Shown: piece by piece, positions 1 to 5,777 of the stretch
Layout of the letters: each line of letters begins with the position of its first letter
Position numbering within the stretch: position 1 is the first letter of the stretch
Assembly (NCBI GenBank): GCA_021162125.1
Contig: JAGGZG010000244.1
Coordinates: 1-6,390, forward strand
Source: Anaerolineae bacterium
GTDB taxonomy: Bacteria > Chloroflexota > Anaerolineae > JACIWR01
Reading direction: 5' to 3'
Length of the DNA: 6,390 bases
The notes under the pieces: generated by a model
What the model was told of the DNA's origin: nothing
Seen by the model: only the letters and a program-made list of their open reading frames with translations
The model's database searches: none
Translations under genes and position numbers: made by a program

Positions 1-1434
1 CCACCGACCGTCACCCCGTCACCCACGGTCGAGCCGGCTTTCGATTGGGGCTCGCTGAGCGATTACGAAACGGCCATGTTGCCCGCCTTTCGCGGCGACG
101 TGGCGGCCTTCGCCCAGGCGACGCGCTACGTGATTGACCTCACCGTGGATCCAGAAGAGGCCCTCGTCGTGGGCCACCAGCGCGTGTTGTACACCAACAC
201 CGAGGACGTGCCCCTGACCGAGATCTACTTCCGCCTGTTCCCCAACACACCCGGCTACGGTGGTACGGCCACCGTGGAACGCCTGCTGGTGCACGGTCAG
301 CCTGCCAGTGTGACCACGGAACTGGAGAATTCCGCGCTGCGGGTGACCCTGCCCACGCCACTGCTGCCCGGTGAGCAGGTGGACTTCACCCTCGATTTCC
401 GTGTGCGCTTGCCCACCACCCCTGCCGCAGGCTACGGGCAACTGGCCTATCTCGATGGCGTCGTCGCCCTGGCCAACGTCTACCCCGTGATCCCGGTGTA
501 CGACGACGAGGGGTGGAACGTGGAGTTGGCCGCGCCCTACGGCGACGCCACTTACACCGACACCGCCCTCTACCGGGTGCGCTGCACCGCCCCTGCTGAT
601 ATGGTCGTCGCCGCCTCGGGGTCGCAGGTGAATCGGACGGACGACGGCGATGGCACGGCCACCTGGACCTTCATCAGCGGCCCGATGCGCGACTTCGACC
701 TCGTCATGAGCAGCGACTTTCAGGTGATCAGCACGACGGTGGGCGAGGTGACTGTGAACTCCTACGCCCTGCCTGCCGATGCAGCGGGCAACCAGCGGGC
801 GCTGGATTACGCCAGCAACGCCCTGCGCGTCTACGACGCTCGCTTTGGCCCCTATCCCTTCGCTGAATTCGATGTGGTCGAGGTACCCCTCAGCGGCGCG
901 GGCGGGATCGAGTACCCGGGGCTGGTCGTCGTGGACAAGGCCATCTACGGCCAGGAACACGGCTTCTTCGAGCACGCTACCGTGCACGAGACCGCCCACC
1001 AGTGGTGGTACAGCATGGTCGGCAGCGACCAGGTGGACGAACCCTGGTTGGACGAGGCGCTGACCAACTACAGCGTGGTCGTGTACTTGGAGGACGTGTA
1101 CGGCCGGGAGCGGGCCGAGGCGTTCGTGCAGGACTACTTCGTGTACAACTACGAGGAAATCGTGGCCGCCGGCCGGGACGAGGTCGTTGGCCGTCCGGTG
1201 GCCGCGTTCAGCGAGGAGCAGTACGGGCCCATCGTGTACGTCAAAGGGCCACTGTTCTTCCACTACCTGCGCCAGCAGGTGGGCGACGAGACCTTTTTCG
1301 CCATCCTGCATACTTATTTCCAGCGCTACCGTTATGACATCGCCACGCCGGAGGGATTCCTAGCCGTGGCCAACCAGGTATCCGCACAGGACATCACCCC
1401 ATTGTACGAGAAATGGATTCTGAGCGCCGAGTAA
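1..1434 (+). CDS. M1-family zinc metallopeptidase (gluzincin), 5' end outside window
   Basis: The reading frame is open from base 1, so the start lies upstream; the ATG at 76 is internal. The first codons form a Pro/Thr-rich stretch, typical of the linker after a secretion signal or lipobox. Counting codon 1 as bases 1-3, an N-terminal beta-sandwich domain covers about 40-230. The catalytic domain follows, with GGIEYPG at 301-307 in the place of the M1 exopeptidase GAMEN motif, HETAH at 329-333, and the third zinc ligand Glu352 exactly 18 residues after the second His (HEXXH-X18-E). Tyr413 in VYVKG matches the transition-state Tyr of M1 enzymes. The family hydrolyses N-terminal residues from peptides. 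All catalytic residues are present, so activity is expected, probably outside the cytoplasmic membrane; substrate is unknown. It is a clear paralogue of the next gene. The large C-terminal helical domain of classic aminopeptidase N is absent: the protein ends about 65 residues after Tyr413, as in short bacterial M1 proteins. Confidence 0.9.
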   Translation, partial: PPTVTPSPTVEPAFDWGSLSDYETAMLPAFRGDVAAFAQATRYVIDLTVDPEEALVVGHQRVLYTNTEDVPLTEIYFRLFPNTPGYGGTATVERLLVHGQPASVTTELENSALRVTLPTPLLPGEQVDFTLDFRVRLPTTPAAGYGQLAYLDGVVALANVYPVIPVYDDEGWNVELAAPYGDATYTDTALYRVRCTAPADMVVAASGSQVNRTDDGDGTATWTFISGPMRDFDLVMSSDFQVISTTVGEVTVNSYALPADAAGNQRALDYASNALRVYDARFGPYPFAEFDVVEVPLSGAGGIEYPGLVVVDKAIYGQEHGFFEHATVHETAHQWWYSMVGSDQVDEPWLDEALTNYSVVVYLEDVYGRERAEAFVQDYFVYNYEEIVAAGRDEVVGRPVAAFSEEQYGPIVYVKGPLFFHYLRQQVGDETFFAILHTYFQRYRYDIATPEGFLAVANQVSAQDITPLYEKWILSAE

Positions 1435-1443
1435 CGCTCGGTA

Positions 1444-1467
1444 ACTGTTCAAACAGTACTGGTTTTT
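1444..1467 (+). terminator. Weak hairpin plus T-run after first peptidase
   Basis: ACTGT (1444-1448) and ACAGT (1453-1457) can pair around a TCAA loop just after the stop codon, and a run of five T follows at 1463-1467. The stem has only five pairs and the T-run is five bases away from it, so this is at best a weak intrinsic terminator. Confidence 0.2.
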
Positions 1468-1468
1468 C

Positions 1469-1566
1469 ACCACAGAGACACTGAGAGCACAGAGATTTTT
1501 GGGGTTTCACACGGGTTCCGAAGCTCACCACCAAAATAACCTCAGCGGCCTCCGTGTCTCTGTGGT
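1469..1566. repeat. Widely spaced inverted repeat (ACCACAGAGACAC type)
   Basis: The arm at 1469-1485 (core ACCACAGAGACAC) is the reverse complement of 1550-1566 at 16 of 17 positions, with 64 bases between. An inner CTGAG (1481-1485) can alternatively pair with CTCAG (1541-1545). From memory, near-identical sequences with ACCACAGAGACAC cores are scattered through many environmental bacterial genomes as intergenic repeats; this is recollection and not a search result. It lies between the two paralogues and covers the possible upstream GTG start of the second. Confidence 0.65.
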
Positions 1567-1572
1567 TAGAAG

Positions 1573-1606
1573 CAGGTAGGGACGCAGCGTGCTACGTCCC
1601 TACCTG
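1573..1606. repeat. 34-base palindromic repeat upstream of second peptidase
   Basis: CAGGTAGGGACG (1573-1584) and CGTCCCTACCTG (1595-1606) are perfect 12-base inverted arms. The ten bases between them nearly continue the symmetry (AGC/GCT pair, one C/A mismatch). It lies 19 bases before the ATG of the second peptidase and has no T-run, so it looks like a dispersed palindromic element or an mRNA leader hairpin and not a terminator. Confidence 0.75.
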
Positions 1607-1611
1607 GCGAC

Positions 1612-1616
1612 GGGAG
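1612..1616 (+). promoter_or_regulatory. Ribosome-binding site fixing the start of the lipoprotein peptidase
   Basis: GGGAG lies nine bases before the ATG at 1626. The alternative in-frame GTG at 1554 falls inside the inverted repeat and would put 24 unrelated residues before a perfect lipoprotein signal peptide, so 1626 is preferred. Confidence 0.6.
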
Positions 1617-1625
1617 CAGGTGGTC

Positions 1626-3080
1626 ATGCGACGGTTCACCTCGATTTGGGGACTGGCCCTGGTGCTTATCCTGGGCGGACTGCTGTCCGCCTGCCGGTCC
1701 GCGCCTGATCCACTGGCTGCTTACCGGCCCGCGTTGATCGCCTCAGCCCAGGATGACCTGAGCGCCCTGGGCGACCTGCCCCGTTACGACATCACCCTCA
1801 CCGTCCACCCCGATCGGCTGTTAATCAGCGGGCGAGAGACGGTGCGCTACCCCAACGTGACCGACGCGCCTTTGGAGGAAATCGTCTTCCGCCTGTACCC
1901 CAATCTGCCCCACTACAGCGGGCGGATGACCGTCACCACAGTGCAGATTGATGACCAACTCGTGACCGCCATCACCGCCGCTGAGGACACCGCTTTGCGC
2001 GTTCCCCTGCCCACTCCTCTGCGTCCCGGCCAGAGCATCGAGATCGAGCTGGATTTTGCCGTCGAGGTACAGCCGGTGAACGGGGACATCGTCTTCGGCG
2101 CGGGCCAGGACATCCTCAGCCTGCCCGATTGCTACCCTCTGCTGGCCGTCCACGACGAGGTTGGCTGGCGCACGGACGTCGCTCCGGCACACGCGGACGC
2201 CGTCTTCAGCGAGGTGGCACTCTATACCGTGGACGTCATCGTGCCAGCGGGGATTGTAGTCGCCAGTTGCGGGACGGCTGTGGAGACGGCTACGAACGAG
2301 GACGGCACCCGTACCTGGCACCTGGTTGGCGGGCCACGACGGGAGTTCGCCCTGGTGCTCAGCGCCGACTTCGTCACCGCCAGTACCACGGTGGGCGAGA
2401 CCACGGTCACGTCTCATTACCTGCCTCGCCACAGCGCCGCCGGGCGCGCTGCCCTGCGTTATGCGGCCGCCGCCCTGCGCATTTACGGCGAGCTTTTCGG
2501 CCCCTACCCCTACAGCGATTTCAGGATTGTCGCCGCGCCGCTGGGCTATCGGGGCATGGAATACCCCGGCCTCACTCTGCTAGGTCTCGATCTGTACGAC
2601 GAGTTGGTGGAGGAATTGGAGTTTCGCGTGGTGCACGAGGTGGGGCATCAGTGGTGGTACGCCCAGGTGGGCAGCGACCCGATCCGCGAGCCGTGGTTGG
2701 ACGAGGGTCTGACCGAGTATTCCACCTACGAGTACTACCGCCTGATCTACGGCCAGGCCCGTGCCGACGAGTTGGTACGCACCCGTTGGCGCGCGGCTTA
2801 CATTTATGCCCGCGAGCAGGGGTGGGACGCGGTCGTGGGCCAGCCGGCCAGCGCCTTCGGTCGCAATTACGAGGCGATAGTTTACGCCAAGGCCGCGCTT
2901 TTCTTCCATGCGCTGCGGCAGCAGGTGGGGGAGGACGTCTACCGCGCCATTCTGCGCCGCTACCTGCGCGAATATCGCTACCGCACAGCCACCGCTGCCG
3001 ATTTCCTGGCCGTCGCCGAGGAAGTCTCCGGGCAGGACCTGCATCCCCTGTACGTGCAGTGGATCGGCAATCCGGGCTGA
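1626..3080 (+). CDS. M1-family zinc metallopeptidase, predicted lipoprotein
   Basis: The product is 484 aa. Residues 1-23 form a lipoprotein signal peptide: MRR, a hydrophobic stretch, then the lipobox LSAC with the lipidated Cys23. There is no Asp after the Cys. A beta-sandwich domain (about 55-245) precedes the catalytic domain. That domain has GMEYPG at 310-315 (GAMEN equivalent, Glu312 for the free N-terminus), HEVGH at 337-341, zinc ligand Glu360 (HEXXH-X18-E) and Tyr420 in VYAKA. All catalytic residues of M1 peptidases are present, so it is expected to trim peptides outside the membrane. It is co-linear and similar over its whole length to the first gene, so the pair is a tandem duplication. 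The two differ at the substrate motif (GMEYPG here, GGIEYPG there) and the catalytic Tyr segment (YAKA against YVKG). It may be transcribed with the first gene through the 191-base repeat-bearing gap; no separate promoter is evident. It ends tail-to-tail with the channel gene, 15 bases apart. Confidence 0.9.
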   Translation: MRRFTSIWGLALVLILGGLLSACRSAPDPLAAYRPALIASAQDDLSALGDLPRYDITLTVHPDRLLISGRETVRYPNVTDAPLEEIVFRLYPNLPHYSGRMTVTTVQIDDQLVTAITAAEDTALRVPLPTPLRPGQSIEIELDFAVEVQPVNGDIVFGAGQDILSLPDCYPLLAVHDEVGWRTDVAPAHADAVFSEVALYTVDVIVPAGIVVASCGTAVETATNEDGTRTWHLVGGPRREFALVLSADFVTASTTVGETTVTSHYLPRHSAAGRAALRYAAAALRIYGELFGPYPYSDFRIVAAPLGYRGMEYPGLTLLGLDLYDELVEELEFRVVHEVGHQWWYAQVGSDPIREPWLDEGLTEYSTYEYYRLIYGQARADELVRTRWRAAYIYAREQGWDAVVGQPASAFGRNYEAIVYAKAALFFHALRQQVGEDVYRAILRRYLREYRYRTATAADFLAVAEEVSGQDLHPLYVQWIGNPG

Positions 3081-3095
3081 GCCATCTTTTGAGCG

Positions 3096-4421
3096 CTATT
3101 TCTCCCTCTCGGGTGGATCCCAGGCTATTAAGAAGCATTGGTCACCCGCTTGCAATTCCAGGTTCCCCTTTGGGTTAACAAAAGTCTCCGCTCTTTTCAT
3201 CATCCGCCGGATGGCTAACAGACACCGTTGGTATTGCTCCTCCAGATCGGCAGCGATGTCACCCAGTCGCTTGCCTTCTTTAAGGTACTCATCAAGCTCC
3301 GCGAGATTCTCATCGGGGAACTTACCCCCGTTATTGTGCAGCAACTCCGAGACAACGAGTGAGGGCTTCTTGCCTTCAGCCGCATGGCAAGGCACGACAA
3401 TCGCATTATCGCCTTTGAGTAAAACAAGCTCCTCTCCTGGATCGATCAGTATCTCTTCTCTTTCCGTTGTTCGCTCAACACCCAGGAGAATGACGTTGAA
3501 ATTCCTCCGCAGGTAGTCAAGAGCTTCATCAAAAGTCTTGCCCACCATACTCGGATAGTAATCCTTTAGGTCGATCTTGTAGAACTCGTTGCCCTCATCC
3601 CAACGAAGAAGCTCAGAGACTATAGCTGACAACCCTTTACACAGGGTCGCCCGCGCCAATAGATGAGCTCCTAGCTCCCCTTTAACGAACATCTCGTCCA
3701 CATTAGCGCGGGCGAAGTGCTGTCTATTCTTTGGCTCAAGCACCTCCACGCAAGTATAGACATCCCTGTTGAGAGTTTCGATAGCCAAAGTGGTAAGCAG
3801 GGATTGTGCGTCGGCCGCATCGCCTCCCAGGACAGGGAAAATAATCGCCACGTCCGCTTCCATAACGTTGGCTCTCTCTAGATCTCTTCTATTGCTAGGA
3901 TCGCCTTTTACGAACTCGACCCAAGTATAGTTAACCGGCTTCGTCTCCAACTCAGCCAGGACGACCACGGGCCTCTTTGAATCTGCACTGTGGAGCTGCT
4001 CAACGATCTCCTCGGCCGTTTCATTCCAGCCGCAGATGATAATGTGATTTTTGTACTTCGTCTTTCCCATTCCCTGTCCCTCCTTTAGGACGACGTCGAG
4101 CACGACGGTCACGACGATAGCGCTGAACAGCCACAGAAGCACGGTGCTTAAGCTGGTCAGAAAAAGGCCTATCAACCTGCCACCCGCAGTAGAAGGGAAA
4201 AAATCAGGATCCGTGACGTCGAGGAGAGTGAGAGTCACCCACCAGAAGACATCGGGCGGGCTGCGCAGTCCGCCCGATGTACTGTGTTCGAAGAGCAGAA
4301 TCGCCCCCGTGCTCAGCCCACAGACAATGACCATAAAACCGAGGAAGATCAGGATAACTCGTCGGTTAAAGAATAAACCGAGGTAGCGCCTCAGGTGCTC
4401 GGCGATCTTCCGCCACAACAT
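3096..4421 (-). CDS. Two-TM ion channel with RCK (TrkA-N/TrkA-C) domain and non-canonical filter
   Basis: The product is 441 aa. TM1 is about residues 22-44, pore helix 58-67, TM2 83-112. FWWVTLTLLDVTDPDFFP aligns without gaps to the KcsA pore: the WW pair (60-61), the Asp after the filter (Asp73, KcsA D80), FP/YP and GRL are kept, but TVGYG is DVTDP (68-72). A classical K+ filter is therefore missing. An RCK N-lobe (about 124-265) begins HIIICGWNET, very like MthK (HVVICGWSES), with no GxGxxG NAD motif. A TrkA-C lobe spans about 281-345. The tail 370-441 is helical and ends in a second strand pattern like the TrkA-C end. RCK channels are gated by ligands such as Ca2+ at the cytosolic ring. 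Bacterial relatives of plant CASTOR/POLLUX channels also have odd filters, so this may be a non-K+-selective cousin, though it is shorter. Start supported by AAAGGTGG nine bases upstream. Confidence 0.82.
   Translation of the reverse strand: MLWRKIAEHLRRYLGLFFNRRVILIFLGFMVIVCGLSTGAILLFEHSTSGGLRSPPDVFWWVTLTLLDVTDPDFFPSTAGGRLIGLFLTSLSTVLLWLFSAIVVTVVLDVVLKEGQGMGKTKYKNHIIICGWNETAEEIVEQLHSADSKRPVVVLAELETKPVNYTWVEFVKGDPSNRRDLERANVMEADVAIIFPVLGGDAADAQSLLTTLAIETLNRDVYTCVEVLEPKNRQHFARANVDEMFVKGELGAHLLARATLCKGLSAIVSELLRWDEGNEFYKIDLKDYYPSMVGKTFDEALDYLRRNFNVILLGVERTTEREEILIDPGEELVLLKGDNAIVVPCHAAEGKKPSLVVSELLHNNGGKFPDENLAELDEYLKEGKRLGDIAADLEEQYQRCLLAIRRMMKRAETFVNPKGNLELQAGDQCFLIAWDPPEREK
4068..4086 (-). 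promoter_or_regulatory. Internal ribosome-binding site and ATG (Met118) for a free RCK subunit
   Basis: Within the channel gene, AAAGGAGGG (4086 to 4078) stands in front of the in-frame ATG at 4070-4068 (Met118); from AGGAGG to the ATG is eight bases. This match is better than that of the annotated start. Met118 lies just after TM2 and eight residues before the first RCK strand. Translation from here would give a soluble 324-aa RCK protein. In MthK (established knowledge) an internal Met107 at the equivalent place makes the soluble RCK subunits of the octameric gating ring. The sequence match is seen; use of the site is inferred. Confidence 0.5.
4249..4280. repeat. 32-bp near-perfect palindrome inside the channel gene
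   Basis: ACATCGGGCGG (4249-4259) and CCGCCCGATGT (4270-4280) are perfect inverted arms, and the centre CTGCGCAG (4261-4268) is itself palindromic. Only the pair 4260/4269 is mismatched, so 15 of 16 pairs match. It is read in frame as residues 48-58 (TSGGLRSPPDV), the extracellular turret between TM1 and the pore helix. It is GC-rich inside an AT-richer gene and looks like a REP-type element. Confidence 0.75.
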
Positions 4422-4430
4422 GCTTTATCA

Positions 4431-4438
4431 CCACCTTT
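4431..4438 (-). promoter_or_regulatory. Ribosome-binding site of the channel gene
   Basis: On the minus strand AAAGGTGG lies nine bases before the ATG at 4421-4419. It is a moderate match and supports full-length translation from 4421. Confidence 0.6.
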
Positions 4439-4596
4439 CCAGATTGGGCGATGTTCTTTCACGCGAACTAACCAGGACTTTTCTCGGCCCTCACCGCCGG
4501 ACATTTCTTCAGGAGAGGTTGTTCTTGGCTGTGATGGTGCCTTGCCCTCCTTGTTTTCTCTCTCCCCGCGTTGCGAAGAGGGGACGGGGAAAAGGG

Positions 4597-4629
4597 GGTG
4601 TGCAGGCCGCTTTCGGCGGCCCGCACACC
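4597..4629 (-). terminator. Strong hairpin downstream of the TerB-like gene, likely terminator
   Basis: Arms 4597-4610 and 4616-4629 pair over 14 positions with a five-base loop. The one imperfect position is A/C on the plus strand but becomes a G-U wobble in a minus-strand transcript, so the stem is complete only for that direction. It sits 105 bases after the stop at 4734 and is followed on the minus strand by CCCCCTTTTCC. The T-run is short, so termination is plausible but not certain; it would separate the TerB-like gene from the channel. Confidence 0.5.
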
Positions 4630-4733
4630 TCTCGATCTTCGTTCCTCACGTCCCGCGGCTTCCTCCCCCGTGTGGAGGGAGGGCCATGACAGGGCCGGAG
4701 CGGTGCTGCCAGCGAGGCACACTCATGCCAGCG

Positions 4734-5201
4734 TTAAGTGAAGAATTTTGACAGGCTATCCATGTCAAGCTCAAACATGGCTGCAAACAGGAACAAGGCG
4801 CGCTTTTCCTCTTCGCTGACCTTATCGCCAAGCCCCAGGAAGCCTCCCCCAGAAGCGCGTGCAATGCCAAGTCCGTTGATAAACATGCTTCCCACGAACC
4901 TCTGGTATTCATCTGGCGTTAGCTTTCCCCTGAGGATGCTCTTAATGCGATTGGCCCGATCCACAAACTTGGAAGCATCCATTGCTTCTTTAACGAGACC
5001 ATTGACATCTGAAGCGATGATGTCAATGATGAGCTCTTTGTGCAGCGGGTCTTTGTAGAACGGAGCCTTCTTCAGGTTTTCATTCAACTGCGCCACTTCT
5101 GCCTCGTCAATCTTCTGGTCTGCGCCAGCTACCAACACAAAGACTTGGAAGGGCAGAAGCTTTAGGAGCTCCCACTCCTTCGGGGTAAATTTTTCCCTCA
5201 T
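4734..5201 (-). CDS. TerB-like helical domain protein
   Basis: The product is 155 aa, predicted cytosolic and mainly helical, with no signal peptide. The N-terminal half carries VAGADQKIDEAEV (24-36) and the C-terminal half GDKVSEEEKRALFLFAAMFELD (125-146). Both follow the TerB-family pattern of an acidic D-x-x-I-D/S-x-x-E turn between helices, as in tellurite-resistance TerB and its many relatives. A Gly-rich loop GGGFLGLG (118-125) precedes the second motif. Members bind divalent metal or act as membrane-associated adaptors in stress systems; which applies here is unknown. The frame is open up to 5561, but residues upstream of 5201 look non-coding, and AAAGGAG (5215 to 5209) stands seven bases before the ATG at 5201, fixing the start. 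AT-richer than the peptidases (about 40% GC in 4981-5040). It lies upstream of the channel on the same strand, 312 bases away. No Ter operon partners are present, so no tellurite role is claimed. Confidence 0.7.
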   Translation of the reverse strand: MREKFTPKEWELLKLLPFQVFVLVAGADQKIDEAEVAQLNENLKKAPFYKDPLHKELIIDIIASDVNGLVKEAMDASKFVDRANRIKSILRGKLTPDEYQRFVGSMFINGLGIARASGGGFLGLGDKVSEEEKRALFLFAAMFELDMDSLSKFFT

Positions 5202-5208
5202 CGGTGAT

Positions 5209-5215
5209 CTCCTTT
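5209..5215 (-). promoter_or_regulatory. Ribosome-binding site of the TerB-like gene
   Basis: AAAGGAG on the minus strand with a seven-base spacer to the ATG at 5201-5199 decides the start against the longer open frame that begins at 5561. Confidence 0.75.
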
Positions 5216-5263
5216 CCGAGAACAGGCTACGTGAAGCCAGATGACATACCTTCGTGGGACAGA

Positions 5264-5287
5264 TTACTGCATTCGCCTGCCTCCTTT
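5264..5287 (-). promoter_or_regulatory. Strong ribosome-binding site followed by a two-codon ORF
   Basis: AAAGGAGG (5287 to 5280) has a seven-base spacer to ATG at 5272-5270, which is followed at once by CAG and the stop TAA (5266-5264). It would encode Met-Gln, 62 bases upstream of the TerB-like ATG. It may be a leader mini-ORF, or the remains of a gene whose start has been cut off. The element is seen; its use is inferred. Confidence 0.35.
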
Positions 5288-5409
5288 CCTCAAACTCCCT
5301 GTCTGCAATGACGGATAACAGGTTCGTGGTGGCCGAAAGGGCTGCAAGTGACTTGTGATGAGGATGTAAGCCCGGCACGTTATGCGCAGTTAGTCGTTTA
5401 TCACTGTAC

Positions 5410-5457
5410 AAAAAACGCCAGCCATAGAGCAAGAGAATCTTGCCCCTGGTGGCGTTT
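5410..5457 (-). terminator. Nested hairpin ending in six T on the minus strand
   Basis: AAACGCCA (5413-5420) pairs with TGGCGTTT (5450-5457), and inside it GCAAGA (5429-5434) pairs with TCTTGC (5438-5443) around GAA. Read on the minus strand the outer stem ends in TGGCGTTTTTTG, a U-run of six. This has the form of an intrinsic terminator for a minus-strand transcript coming from beyond 5457, or of the 3' end of a small RNA. No clear gene lies just upstream on that strand. Confidence 0.4.
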
Positions 5458-5553
5458 CTGTGTGTAACGTTGCTTGTAGCTTTGATCGATTCACCGCCCA
5501 GGGTAAAGTCCCTCGTGGGATTCCCCTTTTGGCTGATCCTATTCTCTTTCCCG

Positions 5554-5577
5554 GGGAGCATAGGAGAGGATGCTCCC
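5554..5577. repeat. Inverted repeat GGGAGCAT / ATGCTCCC
   Basis: Perfect eight-base arms at 5554-5561 and 5570-5577 enclose AGGAGAGG. An alternative pairing ATAGG (5560-5564) with CCTAT (5576-5580) competes with it. On the plus strand the loop looks like a ribosome-binding sequence and the second arm begins with ATG, but the reading frame that follows is not convincing. Confidence 0.4.
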
Positions 5578-5645
5578 TATCGTAGCAGAGGGAGTGGGAT
5601 CTACGGATCTCGAGGCGCACGGCATTTCGAGAGCCGCATACTGGT

Positions 5646-5674
5646 TTGTTCTTGCAATCTTATTTGAGTATATT
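5646..5674 (+). promoter_or_regulatory. Possible sigma70-type promoter facing the hairpin element
   Basis: TTGTTC (5646-5651) and TATATT (5669-5674) are 17 bases apart in an AT-rich patch. It would transcribe rightwards through the hairpin cluster at 5802-5939. Both boxes are partial matches, so this is tentative. Confidence 0.25.
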
Positions 5675-5777
5675 TTACCATCGTTTGTTGACTGGCGCAA
5701 GTTCTCAAGTACGAGTGCTGGCTCGTGTCAAGTCAGAATGATAATCCCACCGGGCTGTCCGCTCCTTTCTTTGAGTA

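Larger units (their letters stand above)
4422..4733. other. Intergenic gap between the TerB-like gene and the channel gene
   Basis: This 312-base gap holds the ribosome-binding site of the channel gene (4431-4438) and a strong hairpin (4597-4629). Bases 4555-4596 are a low-complexity stretch of short C and G runs. I see no convincing -10/-35 pair for the channel and no credible gene. The open frames crossing it have no ribosome-binding site or recognisable domain. Confidence 0.55.
5288..5777. other. Non-coding stretch with scattered hairpins, no gene recognised
   Basis: I find no gene here. Two plus-strand open frames (5440-5667, with TTG start, and 5570-5788) have hydrophobic stretches but no recognisable domain. 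The second has AGGAG only three bases before its ATG and runs into the repeat element. The minus-strand frame continuing upstream of the TerB-like start does not look like protein. Besides the separately listed hairpins, CAAGT-G-ACTTG (5345-5355) is a small operator-like palindrome and ACGAG/CTCGT (5711-5715 / 5722-5726) a small hairpin. Confidence 0.5.

Noticed and set aside
19..1311. Long minus-strand open frame (430 codons) opposite the first peptidase
   Set aside because: It is a GC-driven shadow of the M1 gene, His/Val/Gly-rich with no domain; the plus frame carries all M1 catalytic motifs.
1554..1625. GTG start 24 codons upstream for the second peptidase
   Set aside because: It lies in an inverted repeat, and the ATG at 1626 begins a textbook lipoprotein signal with a ribosome-binding site.
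4395..4751. Plus-strand open frame of 118 codons across the channel start and the gap
   Set aside because: Low-complexity composition, no ribosome-binding site, no domain, and it spans a strong hairpin.
4734..5201. Tellurite resistance function for the TerB-like protein
   Set aside because: Only the helical fold pattern is seen; no TerA, TerC, TerD or TerE genes are nearby.
5202..5561. N-terminal extension of the TerB-like gene up to 5561
   Set aside because: The residues look like translated non-coding DNA, and a strong ribosome-binding site marks the ATG at 5201.
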